From positions 1 to 18,341 of the forward strand of contig JAJZOA010000309.1 of the NCBI GenBank assembly GCA_021852225.1: a stretch of DNA of 18,341 nt, in the 5' to 3' direction. The first letter of the stretch is position 1. Every line of letters begins with the position of its first letter. This DNA comes from Planctomycetota bacterium (GTDB lineage: Bacteria > Planctomycetota > Phycisphaerae > WQYP01). Below the pieces are notes generated by a model that did no database searches, was not told where the DNA came from, and was given only the letters and a program-made list of their open reading frames with translations. The position numbers and the translations under genes were made by a program. Positions 14,576 through 18,341 of this stretch are shown here, piece by piece.

Positions 14576-16468
14576 ATGCGTGCAATTTTGTCAACGGCGG
14601 ACGGGTCGAATCAGGTTCGGTCGCCCGCAAACAATGAAACTCCACAATCCAGCCAAACAGGCGCGGCTGTGCGCTGTCGAAATTTCCTGCGGCGGCCGGG
14701 CGTGCGGTTCTGGTCTTCGTTTGCCTTCATCCTTGCCCTTGGCGCTTTCCTGCGGTTCTGGCGATTGAGTTACCAGTCTTTCTGGTGTGATGAAACGGCC
14801 ACCACCATTCGCGTCAGCGGCAGTTTCCAGTTCATTTTTCAAATGCTTCAGGGCCAGGGCTTTCCGCCCGGATGGTATATGCTTCTGTGGGGATGGGTGC
14901 AACTGCTCCATCATGTCTTTCACCAGCCATGGGGCACCATTTTTACCGCATCGGTCCTGCGGTTCCCGGGTGCGTTTTTGGGCTGGCTTAATGTGCCGGC
15001 GGCCTATTTTCTGGCGCGACAGTTTACCGGGCGCCGCACAGCGCTTCTGATCATGCTGTTGGTGGCGGTCAATCCGTTTTTCGTCTATTACAGCCGCGAT
15101 CTGAAAATGTACAGCGCATTTTATTTTTTTGTCACGCTGAATATGGCTCTGTTTTTGCGATGGCAGGGGGGGCGACACTTCCCCTGGGGCCTGTTATATC
15201 TGCTCAGCCTGCTGTGCATGGTGGGAATGGATTTCATGGGGCTTTTTCTGCTTCCGATCCAATTGATCTGGCTGGTCGCAAAACCGCGTATGCGCGCCTG
15301 GGATATTCCTTTGTGGCTGACATCCGCCGGTGCGGCGGGCTGTTTCACCGCCTGGTGGTATACCCGGAAAAGCGGTTGGTTTCAGGGTGTCTTGTTTCAT
15401 CACACGGCTGGAAATCTTCAGTGGGTAAGCTGGTTCAATGGAATGAATTACAGGGCGGTTCTTGGCTTGCCAACGATTGATCTTCTCGGATATTTATGGC
15501 CCTCCGCGCTGCCGACACCGCGAATGATCAGTTGGTTTGAACTCGGGCCGCTCTATCAGCCGCATTTGGCCACGCGCACCTTGCCGCTTATTTCAACGGT
15601 GGAATTTGCGGTGGCATGGGGACTTTTCGCCATTATGCTGCTGGGGCTTTTTCCCTGGCAGCGGCTGACCAAAACCGGTCGCCAGGACCTCAAAACGCTG
15701 GCCGACGCGGAACGCCGTGGAGCCGGGCGATGGTGGCAAGTGCTGATCTGGCTGGCACTCCCCATGATTTATTTTGGATTGGCTTCGCTTCCCGCCAAAG
15801 ACCCGTGGTCGCTGTTCCCGCATTTTATTTTCTGGCTTCCGCGTTACATGGGGTTTCTGACCATCGCCTGGGTATTGTGGCTGGGCGCTTCGCTGGCCCG
15901 ACTTCCCTTCCGCTATTTCCGCTGGACCGTGATTGCTCTGGTATTGCTGGTTATGACCGCATCATCCCTTACCAATTCTACAATCTGTCGTGGTGAGCCA
16001 TGGCGATTCGTCAACCGCGTGGCGATTAAATATTACAATCCGAAAGATCAGGGCGGAATGTTTATAGCCTATTCCAAAACCAATCATGCTTTTGATGACC
16101 CGGCCATTTCCTTTCTTCAATTGCGCCATGTGCGCATACTGCCTGACAACAACGTCTGGGGGCTGGATCCTCGCCAATATGCAGATTTTCCCGCCTATAC
16201 TCTTCTGCCGGACTGGTCCATCGCCTGGCTGCGAACCATCAATATGGCCCGCCATAACCCCAAAATTCACACTCTGGTTCTGGCAGACCGTTTCGGGGAT
16301 GTGCATACCGGCGACCTTAGCACTTCCGCCATCAGCCATCGGCTGGGCGCCGGCTGGAAACTCGTGGCTGTCAAGCGATTCCGCTGGTATTTCCAATGGC
16401 GGTATTACTTTTTCTCGCCTTGGCGCGTGCGTGTATGGCAAAGAACCACCCCGCCCGCCAGCCAGTAA
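14576..16468 (+). CDS. Family 39-type (GT-C, ArnT/PMT-like) membrane glycosyltransferase
   Basis: The 630-residue protein has a polar N-terminus, then many membrane helices from about residue 45 to 470 and a soluble C-terminal domain of about 150 residues. The first periplasmic loop holds the GT-C Asp-Glu pair in QSFWCDETATT (D72/E73), and NPFFVYYSRDLKMYSAF is a second conserved block of this superfamily. Such enzymes transfer sugars from polyprenyl-phosphate donors to lipid, protein or glycan acceptors on the outer face of the cytoplasmic membrane; the acceptor here is unknown. The start is uncertain: ATG 14576 has no clear ribosome site, and in-frame GTG 14669 is an alternative that would still keep the first helix. 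Confidence 0.85.
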   Translation: MRAILSTADGSNQVRSPANNETPQSSQTGAAVRCRNFLRRPGVRFWSSFAFILALGAFLRFWRLSYQSFWCDETATTIRVSGSFQFIFQMLQGQGFPPGWYMLLWGWVQLLHHVFHQPWGTIFTASVLRFPGAFLGWLNVPAAYFLARQFTGRRTALLIMLLVAVNPFFVYYSRDLKMYSAFYFFVTLNMALFLRWQGGRHFPWGLLYLLSLLCMVGMDFMGLFLLPIQLIWLVAKPRMRAWDIPLWLTSAGAAGCFTAWWYTRKSGWFQGVLFHHTAGNLQWVSWFNGMNYRAVLGLPTIDLLGYLWPSALPTPRMISWFELGPLYQPHLATRTLPLISTVEFAVAWGLFAIMLLGLFPWQRLTKTGRQDLKTLADAERRGAGRWWQVLIWLALPMIYFGLASLPAKDPWSLFPHFIFWLPRYMGFLTIAWVLWLGASLARLPFRYFRWTVIALVLLVMTASSLTNSTICRGEPWRFVNRVAIKYYNPKDQGGMFIAYSKTNHAFDDPAISFLQLRHVRILPDNNVWGLDPRQYADFPAYTLLPDWSIAWLRTINMARHNPKIHTLVLADRFGDVHTGDLSTSAISHRLGAGWKLVAVKRFRWYFQWRYYFFSPWRVRVWQRTTPPASQ

Positions 16469-16784
16469 TTGCTTTACCGGTGAGCATCCTGCCGGCACTG
16501 TTCCGTACGCCAATCCCCAGCGCTTCCCTGCGATATAGTCGCTCCTGTCACCCGCTCTGCGGTTGCTGGCCGACAAGTTAGGGACTCAAAATCGTTTGGT
16601 CCGCGTTCGGAGATCGCCGGCCGACGATATCGATCCGATTGAATCCGCGGCATGGTGCCGCGCGTGCGGCGGCGAACCGGGCGGGCAATTAATTGAAGAA
16701 CTTCGAGATGCGCGAGCCTTGCGTCAAATCCTCAATGGCATTAGCATACTGAACCGATAACAACTTTTCTGAAGGATTCGTGCA
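16469..16784. other. Intergenic region before druA
   Basis: About 316 bp without a confident gene. A 65-codon frame (16563-16760, TTG start, no ribosome site) contains CRAC and a helical end but resembles nothing I know. The string GGGACTCAAAATC near 16581 resembles a tRNA-Leu(CAA) anticodon arm, but no tRNA can be folded around it. This is the likely left border of the defence segment. Confidence 0.4.
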
Positions 16785-17996
16785 ATGGCACCACCAATTC
16801 CGCTTTTCACCCTTGAGGCACGGATTCGGCGCGCCCTGAGACGCCATCTTAAGGACCTGGGTTTCGCGAGGTGCGCGGATGGTTCGCTGATGCCGCCTTC
16901 CGAAGGCAAAGATACGCTGAGGAGTATGCACAGCGCCCAGCGTGCGGCGAAACTCGAATCCGAAGCAGCGTTCATCACGGAGCAATGGCCGCAACTTTGT
17001 TGCCATTTTGCCTCCGGGACGGAGGTCGTGCCTGGAGAAATCAAACCTGAACTGGAACTCGTGAAATCCAACACATGGCAGTCAAATCTATTTCGCCTAG
17101 CCGCACTGACTTGGAGCGTGCCAGTGTCCCAAGGGTACGGGCGGCGGATGCGCTTCCTTGTATGGGATCGACACAACAGCAAGCTAATCGGACTCATTGC
17201 CCTAGGCGATCCTGTCTTCAATCTTGCAGTGCGTGACAAATATATTGGCTGGTCTTCGGACGATCGCAAACGGCGTTTAGTTGGAATGCTTGACGCCTTC
17301 GTGCTCGGGTCCCTTCCTCCTTACAACCGTTTACTCGGGGGTAAGTTGGTAGCATCACTCATTCGCTCAATAGAAGTGCGCGACATTTTTCGGGCGAAAT
17401 ATTACGAAAGCAAAGGGATAATCTCACATAAGCGCAAGTGCGCCGAACTCGTTGCGGTGACTACTACATCAGCTCTAGGCCGCTCATCTGTCTACAACCG
17501 TCTTAAACTCGGATCGATGACATACCTTAAGCCATTGGGATACACAGAAGGCTGGGGGCATTTTCACGTACCTGACTCAATCTTTGAAGATGTTCGGACG
17601 TATCTGCGCCGGAGAAACCACACCTACGCGAAGGGATTCAAGTTTGGCGACGGTCCGAATTGGCGATTGCGTGCACTTCGGCTGGCAATGGACTTGGTGG
17701 GACTTAGACCGGGGTTACTCCGGCACGGCCTAAGACGAGAGGTCTTCATAGCGGAATTGGCGTGTAACGCGCGAGGGATTCTAAAAGGCACACAGAAAAG
17801 GCCTAAATACGATGGCTTGCTTTCGGTGGCAGATATAGGGCGACTCGCAAAAGAGCGGTGGATGGTGCCCCGCGCCGAGCGATGTCCGGATTATCGTTCA
17901 CACACCGTTGATCAGATCGAAGCACTGCTATTTGCAAAATATACGCATCAGAGTTCGCAAAATGCGGAAACTAATAGCAACATTATGGTGGCGTAA
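16785..17996 (+). CDS. druA: Druantia antiphage system protein DruA (DUF4338)
   Basis: The 403-residue protein has the DUF4338 core, most clearly RFLVWDRHNSKLIGLIALGDP (broken here; residues about 123-143) followed by VFNLAVRDKYIGW, then PPYNRLLGGKLVASL, VAVTTTSALGRSSVYNRL, YTEGWGHFHVPDSIF, a basic region and GLRREVFIAEL. This matches DruA of type I Druantia in length and order. AAGGA lies about 8 bases before ATG 16785. DruA-like genes occur in Druantia loci with a large DruE helicase and also alone or in mobile elements. DruE is not in this window, so a complete system cannot be claimed. The next gene, 30 bp downstream with GGAGG, is probably co-transcribed. Confidence 0.85.
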   Translation: MAPPIPLFTLEARIRRALRRHLKDLGFARCADGSLMPPSEGKDTLRSMHSAQRAAKLESEAAFITEQWPQLCCHFASGTEVVPGEIKPELELVKSNTWQSNLFRLAALTWSVPVSQGYGRRMRFLVWDRHNSKLIGLIALGDPVFNLAVRDKYIGWSSDDRKRRLVGMLDAFVLGSLPPYNRLLGGKLVASLIRSIEVRDIFRAKYYESKGIISHKRKCAELVAVTTTSALGRSSVYNRLKLGSMTYLKPLGYTEGWGHFHVPDSIFEDVRTYLRRRNHTYAKGFKFGDGPNWRLRALRLAMDLVGLRPGLLRHGLRREVFIAELACNARGILKGTQKRPKYDGLLSVADIGRLAKERWMVPRAERCPDYRSHTVDQIEALLFAKYTHQSSQNAETNSNIMVA

Positions 17997-18026
17997 GCTT
18001 TGTAGGACCGTTGGAGGCGTCTGCTC

Positions 18027-18287
18027 GTGAATACACCCCTCAGCGAATGGGACGAGCGATTCAAACAGCACTTTTCGAAGCTACATCGCGAGCGGGGTAC
18101 ACGGGCACTATTTGCGCTCGAACACGGCCTTGACTCCACGGAAACGAAGAACTTCGTAAATGCCATACTTGCCCACGTGGCGTCTAAGGAGCCGTCTCGA
18201 CTGCACGCCCTCGCATGGATCGTCGTGTCCGTATTACGAACTGCGTCTACTCTATTATTTCCGGATTTGGATAATAGGCGTGCATGA
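18027..18287 (+). CDS. Short gene after druA, possibly a truncated second Druantia component
   Basis: An 86-residue frame from GTG 18027, with GGAGG 9 bases upstream and only 30 bp after druA. The first ~70 residues (SEWDERFKQHFSKLHRER, LFALEHGLDSTE, HALAWIVVS) look like the beginning of a longer soluble protein of the kind encoded after druA. The last part (VLRTASTLLFPDLDNRRA) looks unlike a natural domain end, so the frame may be broken around 18220-18287. I cannot assign a family with certainty. Confidence 0.5.
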   Translation: MNTPLSEWDERFKQHFSKLHRERGTRALFALEHGLDSTETKNFVNAILAHVASKEPSRLHALAWIVVSVLRTASTLLFPDLDNRRA

Positions 18288-18298
18288 GAAGTCCGCCG

Positions 18299-18341
18299 TT
18301 ATTTCCGCTCTGTCAGCAGGACGCTTTTGTTTTCCGCCAGT
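18299..18341 (-). CDS. Possible C-terminal end of a minus-strand gene entering from the right edge
   Basis: On the minus strand one frame is open from the edge (LAENKSVLLTERK) to TAA at 18301-18299. Thirteen codons are too few to identify anything. If real, a convergent gene lies against the truncated gene after druA. Confidence 0.2.
   Translation of the reverse strand, partial: LAENKSVLLTERK

Noticed and set aside
16560..16640. tRNA-Leu-like string with a CAA anticodon loop (GGGACTCAAAATC)
   Set aside because: No acceptor stem, D arm or TTCGA-type T loop can be built around it. It could be an attachment-site remnant, but nothing else supports that.
16563..16760. 65-codon frame before druA with a CRAC motif
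   Set aside because: TTG start, no ribosome site and no recognisable family; left as part of the intergenic region.
1..18341. CRISPR array
   Set aside because: The only repeats are the long HINT copies, a 20-bp tandem pair and short motifs; there is no regular repeat-spacer pattern.

Overview
The window looks like a bacterial chromosome of fairly high GC. The genes (recO, a three-subunit pntAA/pntAB/pntB transhydrogenase, nuoC, a GT-C glycosyltransferase) and the toxin/immunity families suggest a Gram-negative lineage such as Planctomycetota or Myxococcota. That placement is an inference from gene content only; no rRNA or lineage-specific marker is present.

Region 1 (1-6622) is the C-terminal end and downstream cassette array of a polymorphic toxin locus. 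The window opens inside a pretoxin HINT domain. Four toxin tips (Tox-REase-5, two HNH/GHH-like His-rich nucleases, one AHH nuclease) each follow a copy of the same HINT 3' segment and precede one or two matching immunity genes (Imm52, double-CXXCG proteins, Imm11 proteins). A fifth HINT copy is cut short. Only the first toxin appears attached to a full-length effector upstream of the window. The others lack a normal start and look like silent or weakly expressed orphan cassettes that could replace the expressed tip by recombination through the HINT repeat. Copies 1-4 show all four combinations of two nearby codon haplotypes, which is direct evidence of past shuffling. Toxin 2 carries a G9 tract at which a frameshift has cut off a longer C-terminus; the hidden frame ends in an ATGA overlap with its immunity gene.

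Region 2 (6623-8391) is a gene-poor border: a minus-strand zinc-ribbon protein of unknown function, about 500 bp with no supported gene, and a short plus-strand remnant resembling the HTH_40 C-terminus of RecQ helicases.

Region 3 (8392-16468) is ordinary core genome: recO translationally coupled to a MauE-like/thioredoxin fusion; convergent to these, the minus-strand operon pntAA-pntAB-pntB; then plus-strand tRNA-Tyr(GTA), a solitary nuoC with a good sigma70-like promoter, and a family 39-type membrane glycosyltransferase.

Region 4 (16469-18341) starts a second accessory segment: a DruA (DUF4338) gene of the Druantia antiphage type, closely followed by a short, apparently truncated gene. A possible minus-strand reading frame enters from the right edge.
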